From assembly GCA_023053545.1 (NCBI GenBank), contig JAKZAN010000006.1:3415001-3479000 (forward strand): a stretch of 64,000 nt of DNA. The letters are read 5' to 3'. Source of the stretch: Lepidurus packardi (Eukaryota; Arthropoda; Branchiopoda; Notostraca; Triopsidae). Numbering within the stretch: the stretch's first letter is position 1; each line of letters starts with the position of its first letter. Shown piece by piece: positions 44,659-58,753 of this stretch. The notes under the pieces were generated by a model. That model was not told the origin of the DNA. It saw only the letters and a program-made list of their open reading frames with translations, and ran no database searches. The position numbers and the translations under genes were made by a program.

Positions 44659-47600
44659 TTATCTTCGCCCACGCCCTCGTCCCCGAGACCCACCTCGTCC
44701 CCCTCGCTTGACTCCACCTTCTTCTTCACCATGTTTCTTAGATTCCATTCGTCCTAAAACTCGGTAGACTTGTTTGCGAAGTTCCTTCTGTCGTCGTAGC
44801 TTGTTTTGTTCTCCCTCTTCTACTTTGGCCCTGTGTGCTGCCAAGCGCTGAACCGCTTCTTCGTGCAAGCGCTCTTGACGGTCCTCAAAACGCGTCTTCA
44901 ACATACGCATAAGAGAAGCTGTTTTGCGTTCTTGCGCTTCCAATACTACGGCTGGCCGTTGTGCTTCTATTGCTCGCATTGAACCCGGTTTAGGAGCAGC
45001 GAATCCAACTTTGGGTCGGTCTCGGTAAGGCAACTCCTTCTGCAGGGCTCGCGGTATTATCAACGGAGCAAACGCTTTTGGCACACGTTCAACAGGCTTC
45101 AAAGAAACAAAAAAAAAAGAAAAGAAAAAAGATGATAAGTAATGATCATTCCCCGTAAGAACGGAAAATCTTACCAAGTATAGACTATCCGTATTAACGT
45201 CAGCTCTGATGCCTTTTTCGCGCTTTAACTGTCCTAAGGTTTTCATTCCAGACCATTTTTTGTCAGGTGGCATAAGAAGTGACGTCACTGGGGTGTAAAA
45301 TCTGGGAACTTCAACTCGGAACCAGGTTCGCACGAAGATAACATCTACATAAAATAGTTCATGAGTGAAGTCACATAAAAACAAACCAAAAAAGCAATAG
45401 AAGCATTTACAACATGAAGACAAAAATGGGTTAACGTTGAAAAATCTAAACAGCTCTTTGATCGCATACAGCGTGCCCACGTCTAGTTCTTGGAAAGGAA
45501 TGAGATGAGGCTGGACTTGCTTCCTGATTTCTTTACATCAACTGTTCTGTTACTTACCGCTGAGCAAAATCTTGTCTTCAAAAGTGGCGCGGAATGCGCC
45601 TTCTGGGCTCCGTACAGCTTTCTTGATCTGGCCGCGAATGCCAGAAACTGTTTTAACAGCTGCACCTTCAAACTTGGCAACTTCAAGCGTGGAAGAAAAC
45701 ATGCCTTGCACAAAAGCCGTTTTCTTGTGAATTTTCAACGGCGTGCCCACAAGTTTTAATTTCTTAACAATCTGTGTTGATTTCTCTAGCTCCAAAACCG
45801 TCCCCGTGGCAGCTACTCTAAATCCCGCCTATACCATAACAGAAAAGCGATTAATAAAGGGATAAAGTCACTATCGTTTAGTGTAATATAGTTCTATTTT
45901 CTGTACCTGACTTTCTGCTCCATGTTGATACGCTAATAAACCCGTCCCTTGGGGCGTTAAAGGACCCCAAAACGATGCCGTGCAATGCATATGCAACGGC
46001 GTGTATTTCAGTAAGCGATGACGCTTGTTATGGTCCTCTATCGAGTATAAGGGTAGCGTCTGAAAACGTCGCCAGCCTAACGAAACAACCAAGGGATCGC
46101 GAGTTTTCAAAATCTTGGAATGCCAACGATGTTTTTTGAGTCGGATCTACAAAATAATTTTAGTACAGCTTACAGATAAGAGTGCAATGAAAAAGCTTTA
46201 ACTCTAGGAGCGGAAGGACAATGTTTACCTGGACGTAGCCAATATTTTCTTCTCCTGGTAATAACCCACCAACTATTAAGGGCGTTGCTGGGTTAAAATG
46301 ACTGACCAACTCGCAGGGCACTGTGCCAATTTCCAGACGCACATACATGCCAGGCCGGTAACCTTCGTAGGCAATACGCATGACGTCATCCATGCCTTCA
46401 AACTCGGAGCGATTCAGCTGAGCTTGGGCGTCAACTTCAGCTCGTAACTCATCATAATAAGACTTTTCTCCAGAGTCATCGTACTCTGCATTAAACATGG
46501 CTTTTAGCTTGGCTTTTTTGGCCAATAACTTCTTCTTTTCGTCCTCCTCTTCTTGCGGAGCAGCTACACGAGCAGTTTTAGCCGGCGAATCATCCGTGTT
46601 TTTGTGGCTAACACCAGTTTCCAGGTCTTCAAAATCTCCTTCAATTTCTTCATCGTCCAAGTCTAATAATGCCTGAGCATCTTCGGATTCTTTCCATTTG
46701 CCGGTAACGAAACAATCACGAATGCTTTCTACAATCTGAAATTCCAAATCAAAATTGGCTTAACATGATAAAAGAAAATTTGAAACAGAAGGAGCAAGAT
46801 GACCTACCTCAGCACGAGTCCAATCATGGTCTATATCACTAACAAATTTGGAACAATCCAATTGGTCCAGAGTGCTTTTATGGCTTTGCTTCGCTTCTTG
46901 TGCTTCTGTTACGGCCTTAAACAAACCACCAATCTCTTCTTCACCTCTGGCTTCTTCAGGGTGGCTCTCTCCTGTGGTAACTTCGTTGCTTCCGTAAACC
47001 AACTTGCGTAAGTTTGTTGTTGTCGAGCGACGCTCGTAAAAAGCATCTGCAGCTTTCTGGGCTAAGTCAGCCTTCCAACGAATAGAAAAGTCTTCTTCTT
47101 CCTGTTTACTCTCGCTACCCTCGTCATCTGGTTCAGAAACAGTATCTACACTGTTCTTGACAGTTTCTTCTTCATTTCCAGGTTTTTCATACGGGTCTAT
47201 GCGAGTGGTTTTCTTGTTTTCTAACTGGGCTAAAAGCCCCGAAATCTTCTGCTTGACACTTTCGTCGAGAGAAGATTTCTTAGGTGGCTGGCTTTTCAAC
47301 TTTTTGCTCGCACTGACTGGTGTGTCTTCATCAAAATCAGGCTCCGCACTACGTTTTGGATGATTTGATTCTTCATCGCTGACATCCCTAAGGTCGAAGG
47401 AAACTCCATATTTAGTAAATGTTTCTTGCAACTGATCATCGTCATCTTCGGATTCTTCTTCTCCCAGAAGCTTAGCTAACTCCTTTTGCAGTTTTTGGGT
47501 AGGCGTTGTCTTTTCTAATTCGTCGTCAGAATCAGCGAACGCCATATCATCTTTATCTCGCTGTTCAAGCGTCCTGTTCCCTGATACAAGAGACCGTTGT

Positions 47601-49508
47601 GACCCTGAGGTTAAGCGAATTTGAGAACTATCGTGCTCCTGCTCATCATCTTCAACTTCGTCATTTTCGGTTCCGTCGTCCTCATCTTCGTCGGCTTCAT
47701 CTTCATCGTCCGAGGACATGTTTGCCATGTCTTCATCACCCTTTTCAAACACTGCTTTGCGCCGAAGACGTCCTGAGTCTTCCACCAATTCGTGCTTGGG
47801 CCACATCTCCAAATCTCTAATAAGACGTGAATGAACATCATGTCCACTTACTGAAACCCAGGTAAAAACTTACTCAGCTTCTTGGGAAGTGACAGGCTCT
47901 GAGTGTGAAAACAGCTGCAACTCTGCCCGAGCCATCTTAGTATCAATTGATTCCTGGACATCAATTAATGAGGTAAATAGCTCGCTCTTCGGGTCGTCTC
48001 CTTTGTGTCCTTCATGGTCGTCCCGATCTGACTTGCTACTTGTGTGATGCGAATGACTACCTCCAAGTTCTATGTACACAGCATCTTTGTCGTACACGAT
48101 ACCGCCCACTCCCGAAAATGGAGCATACACAAGCTTCTCTTTGTCCATTAAAGATCGCTTTTTTAGTTTGTCAGGTAGGGGACACGGATCTGGCAGAAAT
48201 GACACGTCTTGAATCCGCATATCGCCACACCCTAATAAACAGAAAAAAAAGTTAATTAGAAATAAGACGCACAGCCTCAGAGCTAACCCTAAGTCTACGA
48301 ACACTTAACCAGCGACTGAACTGCTTAAATAGAGGATACACCCAACGGTAGACACTTATACCCCATTTATTTAACAGAAAGCAATGCTCCTTACCTGGTA
48401 TGTGAACAATACTTTGGTTCTTTAATGGTACGCCACGGACATAACCGTACAAACATACTTGGCGATCACACTTGGGATTGACGTGGAGGTCATTTGGCGA
48501 CGTAATATCTTCCATACGATCAACTGTGCATACATAGAAAACACAGATATTAATGAAATCGAGCTTAATCGCTTGAACCATTACCAAGCAAGTAGGGGTG
48601 AGTTGTTCGCCACTGCAAAGGGCGAAATTTCATGACAGAAATAAAGCGTCCCAAATTTTTTATTTCGTTCTTGGGATAATGGCCATACTGAATTCCGGAG
48701 AGGTAAAAAAGCTTGGCCCCCTGATAAACTTCTGTCCAAAATCGATGCTTTAACACTTTCTTGGTGGTCTTGAGTTGCTTGTTATTTCGAAAAGCATCAA
48801 GATGGGTTAGAACACCCATGACGCGTGGGAAACCGTGTACTTGGCAGATGTTTAAGAACTCAAAGATTTCCATCTCAAAACCAAAAGAAGCGTCGATAAG
48901 GAGCAAGACTAAATCTGCTACTTTGGCTACATCAATCATCGCATTGATGTCATTGGGGCATTCTACGAATGTTAACCTCCGTTTCTTGCCTGTAAAGCAA
49001 TTTTACTTAGTATAAAAAATAGCAAGAAAACTTGAGAGAACATACCAGAAACAAGTGTGACTGGACCATTTACAGACGTCAAATTCTGACGTGTAAAATT
49101 GCGCAGCAAATTCTGAAGAAGAGTAGTTTTACCAACTTTGGGGGGACCAACAATAGCGACTACGATTGGTGGAGGCTCCAAAGGTGTTCGATCAACAAGG
49201 GGAATATGCTGTTTCTTCGTCTGTAAATCTTGCGCACGGCGGAAGTTCTTTTGCGCTTTCGCGACCGATTGGATTGCAAAAGCCTTGGGATTTCTCTGCT
49301 GAGCTGTTAATTCTTGAACATGTTCCGATTTTCCTTTTGCTTTTTTCTCCGCTTTTCTTCCTATACAAAACAGAACAGTATACTTGCACTTACTGCTGGA
49401 AAAAATATGGCACTTCTTTTTTCTTTACTAAGCATAAGATTTATACTACGTATTACCCGACCGTCTCTCTCTGTGCGACTTTTTCTGGTCATCGATATCG
49501 TCTTCCAT
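44659..49508 (-). CDS. BMS1: Ribosome biogenesis GTPase BMS1
   Basis: Many exons on the minus strand, about 1,150 residues. First exons: 49508-49457, 49360-49046, 48989-48585 and 48523-48395, all joined in phase 1. It begins [16 protein letters not shown]. Next are [19 protein letters not shown] and [18 protein letters not shown], with P-loop [26 protein letters not shown], the GTPase G4-like THLD, and [16 protein letters not shown]. The middle is a long acidic region ([19 protein letters not shown]). The C-terminal half has [59 protein letters not shown] and [20 protein letters not shown]. It ends in an RG-rich tail ([15 protein letters not shown]), which is more RG-rich than in the human protein. 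BMS1 is a nucleolar GTPase of the SSU processome that works with RCL1 in 40S maturation. Confidence 0.96.
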
Positions 49509-52111
49509 GTTGTGTGGATTGTTAACTGTTCTTGCAAGTTCACTAACAAATTTGCAGACTATAAAATTACAGAATTGTATGAGTACAGCACGTGGTATAC
49601 ATTCAATTGATGTAATGGAGCAAATAAAGACAAGCCTACATGAATACCTTTCTCACAAGGCGCGCTTATTTGGTCAAAATCTCACACGCCGAATAACAGA
49701 ATATTTTCGCTTCGATTTTACATTTTTTAAATAATCTATCTCGGTCTATTTTTATTAATTCAGAGTCACGAGCTATTCATACTGAACCTAATAAACATAA
49801 TGCAATTATTACCGTTGTAAAAAAATCCCAGCTTAAAGGTATTTCCATAATTGAAAAAAACCTAAACAATTCAATTTGGGTTATTTCCAGACCCAAAACT
49901 AAATTGGTGTACAAGTGAACTGTATTTTGCTGACAAAAACAAGCAATGCACAAATTATAGGAATTGGCTCTGTAAAGATACGTAACCAATTACCACAATA
50001 AAAAAAGAGTTAATAAGCGGAATTTCCTAAAAAGATTACCTTGAAAAACGGTATCAAAGACAAACATCTAAGTGATCTAGAAACCTTCTTGCCTGACCTC
50101 AATGCATAAATTGTGATTACGATTTGGTGAAGGTCAAATTTAACTAAGTGCTTAGCATGGCAACTGTAATTCTAAGTTTATGTTTTAGAATTAAGGGCCG
50201 AGATTGTTAAAAAAAAAGTAGCATTTGGAAGAAACGTGGGTGAGGGTGGTCGAGAGACGCTAGAAAATTCCATTACTCCGAACAAGAAATCTCGACGACT
50301 ACCACCTTTGGCATTTTCGTTCTCATAGGAAAAAATCAAGGTGACGTCATTCTTTAGGAGGATGGTCATCAAGAGACCATTTCATCCACGCCAGCGAGCA
50401 GACTAGATCAAGGTTTTGCTGTTGACAACAAAGAACGTCCGGCTTGTGGTCATTCGCCTGCCATTCTTTAGCTTCCGATTACACAACATGTTTCCGGGAC
50501 TTGCTCGCCATCCTCCTTAGTAACTTTAAACTCTGCTTTCTGAAAACTGTGAAAGGTCATAGAAGACATGATTTCCATCATCCCATTCATGGAGGCGGTC
50601 AGCGACGTCGTCGGACGTCGTCGAGGACTGCCCCTGCGTCGAGGCGTGGCGAACCTTGGCCTGTTAAATTTAAAACAAACGCAGGAACCTACAACACCCA
50701 TTGTTATGCAAAAATGGATCAAAAGTACGTTTTGAAGGCCGTACCATTCAACAACGCCAGTAGACCTAACATAGCAACGCTTACAGGAATTCCAAAGGAA
50801 AAATGTAAAAAGCGTAGCTAAGAGTCTTAACAATAAACCATTCTTTCCCACGCCTCTTTCCTCGCTGGTTAATGCAAAGCACCCACCACTCCAAAAAAAC
50901 ATTCCCCCGTTCAATATTGCATGTATAGACTGTACATGTACTTTAAAGCCACGGCAAGACGAAGAAGTCCGAGCAGTGAAAGTGTGCTGCCGACTGCACA
51001 CAGAGGAAGTAGGTTACGTGAAGCGCTAGGAAGCAGAAGACTTCTTTACCAGTGCCTCTAACATAGTCGACATTGCAACTGCACAGTGCACACCGAATTT
51101 GGCTAGCTTCGTGGTAGCTTATTCGTTCAAAGAATAAAGAAAATTCTCATTTTCCATAGTATTTTAAAGTGTTGATTAATGTTTTAACTGTGACGAAAGT
51201 TGTTCAATTTGTTGTGATTCGTCCACAGGAAGCAAACTTGTTCGAAGTGCACTCAAGTCAAATTGCAGTCGAAGCAAGGCGTGATAAAAAAAAATCGACA
51301 TTCATACGGTAAGCGAATGCATTGAAGGCGTATTGCATGAAATGGTCAACATGCTGACATACGCATTCATTTTTGTTAAAGTCATAGCTTATTTTTTAAT
51401 CAATATAGCACTCGAGGAAAGCATTAGGGAAGAAGAGACTTGAATGCTTGTAATCGCTTACTTAATAGTTTGCTGAAACATTAGCAAAACCACAAAGCAA
51501 GGGTAATTTACTCAAGGTCCCCGGAAATATGCTTAATGTACCTTGAATTTTACTATACTATCAAGCACTGACACATAATTAAAGCATTAAAGGTTGTAGA
51601 CAACAGGGCTATCACCTTGATCTGTTTGCACACCCAAGCAAGCACCACCAACCTTCTATGAGGTGCTATGCGGAGGTGGCACGGTGCCAATCCGGAGTCA
51701 GCTAGTTTATAAGAGGCTCCTATAATAAGTTGCCAACACACAATTACTCAACAAGCAGGGGTTGGTCTTTTAAGTGGGAGAAAGCCGGAGCAAGAGCAAG
51801 GTTAAGAACAGAAGCGTCAGACCACATCTTCACACAACGTGGTCGTCCTACAAAGACAACTCCGTCATTATTGCGCGTGCCGTCTTGCCTGGCAAGCATT
51901 GTCTCAGCTCAGTTTTAGCCAGGCCAAGTCACGAGCTGTTGCCATTACCCTTGACTTCTTTGTATAGTGGGTGTGTTGGTACCGGACTACACCAGATTAC
52001 GGTAACGCAGCCCAGCCAAGGTTCTAGTGAATGTGTCTGCCTCTTCTCTTTTAAACCCGATACGTCTTGCTGATTATTTTATTTATTCATTCTTTCTTGG
52101 CAGGAGAAACG
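49509..52111. other. Intergenic: BMS1 promoter and spz upstream region
   Basis: No confident gene. A minus-strand open frame near 50640-50468 (SSMTFHSFQKAEFKVTKEDG...) looks mildly protein-like but has no partner exon that I can find. An intron acceptor at 52101-52103, nine bases before the spz start codon, implies a 5' UTR exon somewhere in this stretch. Confidence 0.45.
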
Positions 52112-53252
52112 ATGCATGCTCGCCGTGATTTCGCGTTGCTAATAGGCGTAGTGCTATTGGAGGTTGCAATATGCGGTTCTTATCAACATTACGAGACCAA
52201 CAGTTTCTTGCCAGCTCCTGCCGGCCAGCGGCCTGCTTGTGCCGGACCTAAAGACAGTTTTTGCGACTATATTGAGTACTATCCAACGTAAGTCCTCATG
52301 GCGGAGCCAAAGAAAAGTTTCTTACTGTTTTCTCTTTTGTGTTGTTTCATCTTTGCCTTTAGAGACCACATTAAGTATTTGCTCGGGCGCTACGGCTATG
52401 ACTTTTCGACTCTACTAATCGACGAGACTCGCGAAACTATGGCAATCAAGTAATACATGAAACTCAATTTACTATTAATAAGTTGATTACATTCTTGTTC
52501 GTAGCGACACTTTGCCGAAACCGTATTCAGCTGGCTCCGTTTATATTCCGGGACAAAACTACCCTCATTACAGCAGCAACAACCACAGTTACGGTGCCGA
52601 CTACACCCCACATCAGTCTGGGTATGAAAACGGGCCATATTATAATTACGTATCAAACCAACATTATGGCACTTACCAACCCCGCAATAACGGTCATACC
52701 TGGTGGTCCAAGTACGAACTAACCCCTTTTGCACTCTACGAACCTCACATCCCATCTCTGAACTAACACCATTCCCGTTGACCTTCGGTTTTCAGGTACT
52801 CCGCTGGTCGATCTTCACAGCCCGCCCAAGCAAGCTATCGCGTTACCCGCCAAGTCAACAGCAATTCAGATAATACCTTATGCCCCACCACATCGCAGTT
52901 CACCACTCCTAAAGCCGCCGTAAATACCAAGGGGAATTGGATGTATGTCGTTAATTTAGAAAATGAGAATACTGCTCAAACTACACAACTCGTACGAACT
53001 GAACGTTGCGCGTAAGATCAATTCTTAAATTTTGTCTCTTCAATGACACTCTTATACTTTATTTCTTATTTCGCTTACAGGACAACTCAGTGTAGTGGGT
53101 TATGTACCATTCCCCAAGGTTTCTCGGCGACCTGCCAGCAACAATTCGTTCAAAAACGACTAGTAGCATTAAATGCCAATGGTGAGAGCCTCTATACGGA
53201 TATGTTTTGGTTCCCACATTGTTGCATTTGTCAAGTGAGAACCAACAATTAA
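52112..53252 (+). CDS. spz: Spätzle-like cystine-knot ligand precursor
   Basis: Five exons: 52112-52287, 52363-52449, 52505-52711, 52796-53011 and 53081-53252. They encode 285 residues; all junctions are phase 2. A signal peptide (RRDFALLIGVVLLEVAICG) leads to a prodomain with PACAGPKDSFCDYIEYYP and a Tyr/Asn/Ser-rich middle. The C-terminal about 105 residues are the Spz knot: LCPTTSQFTTPKAAVNTKG, WMYVVNLENENTAQTTQLVR, then C-x4-C-x2-C, GFSATCQQQF and the signature FWFPHCCICQ. Eight cysteines fit the dimeric cystine knot plus interchain bond. A likely activation site is YRVTR/QV before the knot. Spätzle proteins are cleaved by serine proteases and activate Toll receptors in immunity, development or neurotrophic signalling. 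Which paralogue this is cannot be settled here. Confidence 0.9.
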
Positions 53253-56200
53253 ACATTCGGAAACTTATCTTAAACCAAAAAAGTGGAATTCATTTGGTAG
53301 CTTTCTATTTTCATACATTCTTAAAGTTAGGTAAACCGTTTCGATACTGACAAAATATTGCCTTACGTTTGCAGCTGAGAGCGAATAAGCCCTGTTTAAT
53401 TTATAAGCAATCAATCCAACCCCTTTTTATAATTCAAGAATGCTGAACGTGCAATTCCTTAGCATTGTAAACAGAAAACAACTCGTGGAAATGTTACCTA
53501 TAAAATATAAACTCGAAGCTAAGACAACATGTTATCAAAATGGCGTTCGAAAAGTTGCCGACAAGGGCTACGGGCTTTTTTGCCACGAGCTGCTGCCATC
53601 TATATTCGACTGCAACTTTCGACTATTTTATTTTTTACTACAGACGATAGGCTGTTAAGATTTCCAGGAATGCTCAGAATTATTCTTCATTGCATGAGCG
53701 ACGTGCTATCTTTACGCAAAGTGCGTATGGAATCATCAAGGAACGGGAATACTCGTATCGATACAAATTTGCATGGCATATTAAAACCACAACTTAACTT
53801 CTTTCTACAATATTTCGCCGAATGACAGGATAAAAGGTCCCTGTAGAAAGGTAGTGAGTTTTGCGGCTGGGAGTAAAAAAAAGGTAGACGAACAACTAAG
53901 GTTAGCCCCCCATCTTGGCACATGATGGCGGTTAAGTTTTAACGCAGGACAGGGTGCGAGCCATGCCAGCACAGGGTGCTTTGCTGCTTTCGCTTCCGCT
54001 CCGTTCAGTTTCAGTTCAGCGGAAGAAAGAAGCGAGTGTAAACTGTGCCCGTCCGCTGGAGAAGCCAGCGACGCAGTCGAAAGAACGACAAACGGGGGTT
54101 CAGACATCGACTATTACAACCACAGCGTACGCAGGGGCTTTGCCAGTAGTTCTAATGCGCCAGTTGTCTTGTTGGTTTGCTCTGTTTCGTAGTAGCACAC
54201 GTGTTCCCAAATTAGAGCAGTGAAATTAGCACTAGTTTGTTTTTTCATCCTTGCTCTCAGGAAAGAAGTTGATTCATTGCTAACCGCCACAATCAAAACT
54301 ATTTTTTACAGACAGGCAAGACTGCTGTATAATTGTGTGCTTAGAACTGACAAACCTGTGATTAATTGGGTAACTCAAAAACGGACTAAGGTTGATGTGT
54401 GCCCCCATCTGAAAACAGCGGTCATGTTGATCAGTGTTTACTCGTCATAGCATTGGTATGAGTACGCTGCCTTACTGCGGTGTTGTAAGGTAAATCCACT
54501 TCCTTCTTAATTACTATGCGTTCACTATTTTTTGTATGTTTTCTCTTTCGTCGTAAGATTTACTAATCATTAAAGATAGGAACAAAAACAAGTTTGTTTG
54601 ATCGGACGAGGGTAAATGGAAGATGATTAATTTGTGTGTAGAAATCGAAAACTAGAGGAAAGGGGAAGCAAGCAGGATACAAATGAGGGACGTTTCTGGT
54701 GTCCACTTCCCTTCGTTGTGTTAAAGCTTATTTTTTTCACCCCTTCCAGCTCAATTCTGCCCTTTAGGTACCCGAGGAAACGGGACTTTCGCCAGTGCCT
54801 CGCCTTGACCCACAGACATTGACACGAAAGCAGCCTTTTTTTCCCCCGAAACCTTTCGTGACGTTTTCTTTATAGAGAGAAAAGGAAACAGTTTGGGTTG
54901 GTTGGGAAAAACTTGGATGAAGTTATCTCCGTATGCAAAAACTTGACAAACATACGCCATCAAACGTAACCGTTGTGATGAGAAAACGCGCGCTCGCAGC
55001 AAACGGTTTTCTTTTGTTAGTACGGCCAGCCAACCGGACGGCACACCTGGCTGGGCCAATAGTGTTAGCCCGGGTCAAGCTCGCTTGTGTTCCGGTGGCG
55101 TTCTGCCCGGTGCGTGTTGCCGTTTTTTCCCAGCACAAATTGTTGGATCCCGACAGCTATCTTCCATAATAAGCTCCATAATAAGCATACTTGCTACACG
55201 TCGGGATTGATATTTTTTGTTAAAAAACGCTAACTTCCGGGGACACGATTTGCAATTCCGGCTTCTTTCGTTTCATCTCGTTAGGGTTCATTAAGAAAAG
55301 GAAGTCTTCCACAGTAGGGAAAACACAGGTCGCAAAGCTGTAACGGCGGACGTAGGCGAGGGAAGTATCTGATATGAGAGATGTTATTGCCACCCTCAGG
55401 TGCAGGAATGGGCTCCGCGGTGGTGGGGAAATGAACAGGAGACAAGTGGATCGTCAGAGTTAAAATGAGGTGGTTGGGGGAGTTTTAGATCGGAGAGCTC
55501 TTAGTAGAGAAGGTGGACAATCGATAAAGTCAGCGGGAGCGGGAGTTCCTTCTCTTCGCTGATATGGTGTGTAGGGTCGTGATTTGCTGACACGCTTTGC
55601 TGAACAATACATAGCATACAGGTTTAACTCGTGTGGGTTTCTTCCTTCCCGAGAGCCAAGCCATGGCAGTTGGAGACGTAGAAACGGAAGAAATACCCGC
55701 TGCACGTAAAAGGATGCGAATCTGCGCAGAAGAATCGACTGATGCAAGCTTTCTTGACGCATACTGTACGAAATACGGTCACCGTATAGTGCAAAAGTAA
55801 CTTGGGCTCGCGGTTGGGGACATCGATCGGTTTTTGTTCCCTCCGCTGCCCGCAAACTTTACCCTGAGTGGCAGAGACGCAGCAAAGTCGACTGAAGATC
55901 CAAAACACGTTTTCATACGGAATCGTACCTTGGACCAAAATTGCAAAATTATTCAATTCGATTTATTTTTTAACTAGGGTGCGAGGACTGTTTTTTGTTT
56001 TATGTTTTGGAGGGGGGAGATTACAAAATACTTAACGATAGAATACTTGATTTCCACAACAAAATAGCACAAGATGACGTGTCCCGTTTTCTCAATTTGT
56101 TCCTTTCCTGCTGGCTAGGCTCAGTGGAGAAAAGACGGCTTTACGACCGAAAAAGATCGAAGGGAAGGCGGAGCCTCGTAGGCTGACGAGGGAAGCTTGC

Positions 56201-58753
56201 AAGCCACGTGTGTGTCGTAATACCGTAGTAGTACGCAAAGATTGTTCCCCAGGCTATGCGTGGGGTACAAAAAAAGTTCCAAGGACAAGGCCTCGGGAAA
56301 ATAACGTATCGGGAAAAAGACAGTTAATTCTTTCTTTTGGGGCGCGCTTGTTTTGAGAACTGTCGTGAGCTCGGTACAATGAATCCTTGAGCGTCACATA
56401 TTTTTATGGTTGAGATCTAGATTTGCCAATTGCAATCAAGGTGAATTCTTCCCAATTATAGGTTGACTTTTTTAATACAGAAGGGAGGACGAGGATGGAA
56501 AATCTAGAGAATGAACCGATTAAAATTGACCTTGTTTTTTCTATTTTGGACAGCGTCTGTACGAATATATGTAGTATGCACGTATGTACTGGGGGGTAGG
56601 GGGGCAACATAGCTCTGTTAAACGCTGAGCTGGTGCTTCGCTATTGATTTTACCCCTCCTGCGAAAAACCACCGCCCCTTTCGATATATGGGTGGTGGGT
56701 TTATAGGTTTCACCCTACAAACCCCCTACTTTTATAGTCCGATGAAAACCTCTGACGCATCGAGGCTTTACTACCGCAGCACCATGCCACCTAACTTTAT
56801 AGTTTCCTTGCATCCAACCTCATCCAACCTATGCCACCAGCCCAACCCTGCGGAGAGCTTCGCTTCTCCAAGTCTAAAAAGAAAAATATCAACCCGCCTC
56901 CTTTTTATCTCTTTCACGGTTTTTCCAGTGCTCTTTTTGAGTCTGAAACACATAGCTTAACACATTTCACGCCAACTACCCCCTTTACCCCTCTCCACTA
57001 ACCTATAGACAATTCCCTAATTTGCATTGTTGCCAACCGGCTTCCCATGTCCCAGAACCCACTCTCCCCTCCTTTTTGACGCTTGTCGGAAGTCCTGTCT
57101 TGTCCTGTCCGAGTCTTTTATAGGGAAACATCGACGCTTGCTTTCTTGTTTTTTAAATGAAAAGAAGGAACTATGCACGTCATTTTCGATTTTGTTGGGT
57201 GTCTTTTGACTGGCCAAGATGAACAACGCACTAAGCCTTCGCCAATCTACGGATAATATTGTTATACAACATTGCGTTCCGTGGTGGTTGCTAGGGTTTT
57301 TGGCGGGCAGGGCATTGGCGTGGCTCTATCGATCTGCCAGCCACATGTCAGGACCAAGTGCACACTGACATACACATACGCACATTCACGTATATTAGGT
57401 GGACACCTACGCATAGCCGAGCATTTCTCTACCACCAGGGAGTAGAATGCACCTGAATCAGTATATTTGAATGCCTATACCCCATGCATGTGACGTAAGC
57501 CAAAACAGGTGTAGCTGGTTAGTCACAAAAAAGTCTGTGGTGGGGGCAGAAGGGGGGAGGAGGAAGCTGCATCTGTAAGCCTAGCATTGCTTTTAAATCG
57601 TGACGCTCTGCCCACTGGTAAGAAACCGCGCCATGGTGCGGCTAAATATACTGAATAATCTGCAACGGTGCCAATTTTTTCCCACCAATTTGGGGAGGGA
57701 AATTAACCGTGCAAGTGTGACGTAGGAGCCTTACTCTACTCACGGACCCGATGCTCTCCCTTCCCGTTTCCTTGTTTTCTTTTTTCTTCTTTTTTTAACC
57801 CCCCAAAGTAAGGAAAAGAGTCTCGAGAGAAGAACCGAAAAACGTCGAGAAATCTGATGCGAGCAAAAACGGGGCCAACTTGTCACGCTTTTACTGTGTA
57901 TTTTGGTAGGATCGGTAGGACTGGGCCAGTGGGCAAGTAGGTTGCTCTGCATACTGTTTTCGCCCCAGGCGACATTGAAATTGTACACAGGGCGGCCCCT
58001 AGTCAGGCCTGCAGAGAACGGCACCGAAAGCTTGTAGTTTCGTTTCATTTCGCTAGTCCCTCCGTACGTCCATACGCATGCAGCACACACAAACTGCTGG
58101 TCTGGTGAAGGACAAGAACAATGCAGGCTTCGCAATCACGTTCCTGTGCGTCGCGCTCCATTTAGAGCTATAGATTTTGACGATTCCCAGAACTGACAAA
58201 TTGAGAGTTTGTTCAATCTTACGCGTGGTTAGGCAATCGAAAGTGTGTGTATCGTAATCTGGGTGAAAAAAGAAGAAAGAATTCGGGTTTGGCCAAGACC
58301 TGGGTGAGTTAGAATACTGCTGGCCGTGTGGTTGAATCATATAGTGTAGCTATGAGTAATACGGGTTTTCCACGCTAAGGACTGAGTGAAGATGTTTCTG
58401 GCCAGGTTGGAAGCTTCGTAGTTAAATGCTTAGGTAATTGTTACGTTTGAGTAAGTGTACGGCGTGCGAGAGAGAGAGTGCGTGTGACCAAACTTCGCTT
58501 ATTGATCACAGCCTCAGCCCCCAGTGGGTGTCGGAACAGATGGCTGATGAGGTTTTTCGTTTCCATACGCGGCGATGACTGTGCATGCGACAAGCAGGGT
58601 CAATGCCACGAATAAATCTGTATTTAGAACGTAGTAATCTAAAAAAGACTATTCGGGAATTGTTCCTTTAGTGCCAAGTGTCGTGTGTTGAAATGCATAT
58701 TAAAGCAGTCGTTTCTTTTACAGGTACGCTTGGTTGCAGTTTGATTTGAAGCC
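53253..58753. other. Large intergenic or 5' UTR-intron region before the CXXC exon
   Basis: 5.5 kb without a supportable multi-exon gene. A splice acceptor (TTTTACAG, ending 58733) lies 20 bp before the CXXC-gene start codon, so at least one 5' UTR exon lies upstream and much of this region is probably its first intron and promoter. It contains the short strong-Kozak ORF at 55663-55800 and purine/pyrimidine tracts (57550-57560, 57770-57800). Scattered open frames otherwise lack motifs. Confidence 0.5.
55663..55800 (+). CDS. Possible short ORF or upstream ORF, 45 codons
   Basis: It opens with an excellent start context (GCCAAGCCATGGC) and reads MAVGDVETEEIPAARKRMR, then CAEESTDASFLDAY, ending HRIVQK. 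Composition is protein-like (acidic then basic, NLS-like ARKRMR). The last codons contain a possible splice donor (AA/GTAACT at 55798). I do not recognise it. It may be an alternative first exon, a 5' UTR upstream ORF of the CXXC gene, or chance. Confidence 0.3.
   Translation: MAVGDVETEEIPAARKRMRICAEESTDASFLDAYCTKYGHRIVQK

Noticed and set aside
47506..47820. Plus-strand open frame of 104 codons
   Set aside because: It is antisense to the acidic region of BMS1; the His/Arg/Leu-rich composition follows from Asp/Glu codons on the other strand.
53954..54223. Open frame of 89 codons downstream of spz
   Set aside because: No recognisable motif, weak start context and no continuing exon; the antisense frame is equally open.
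56688..56960. Open frame of 90 codons in the region before the CXXC exon
   Set aside because: Its composition is that of pyrimidine-rich non-coding DNA and it matches nothing recognisable.
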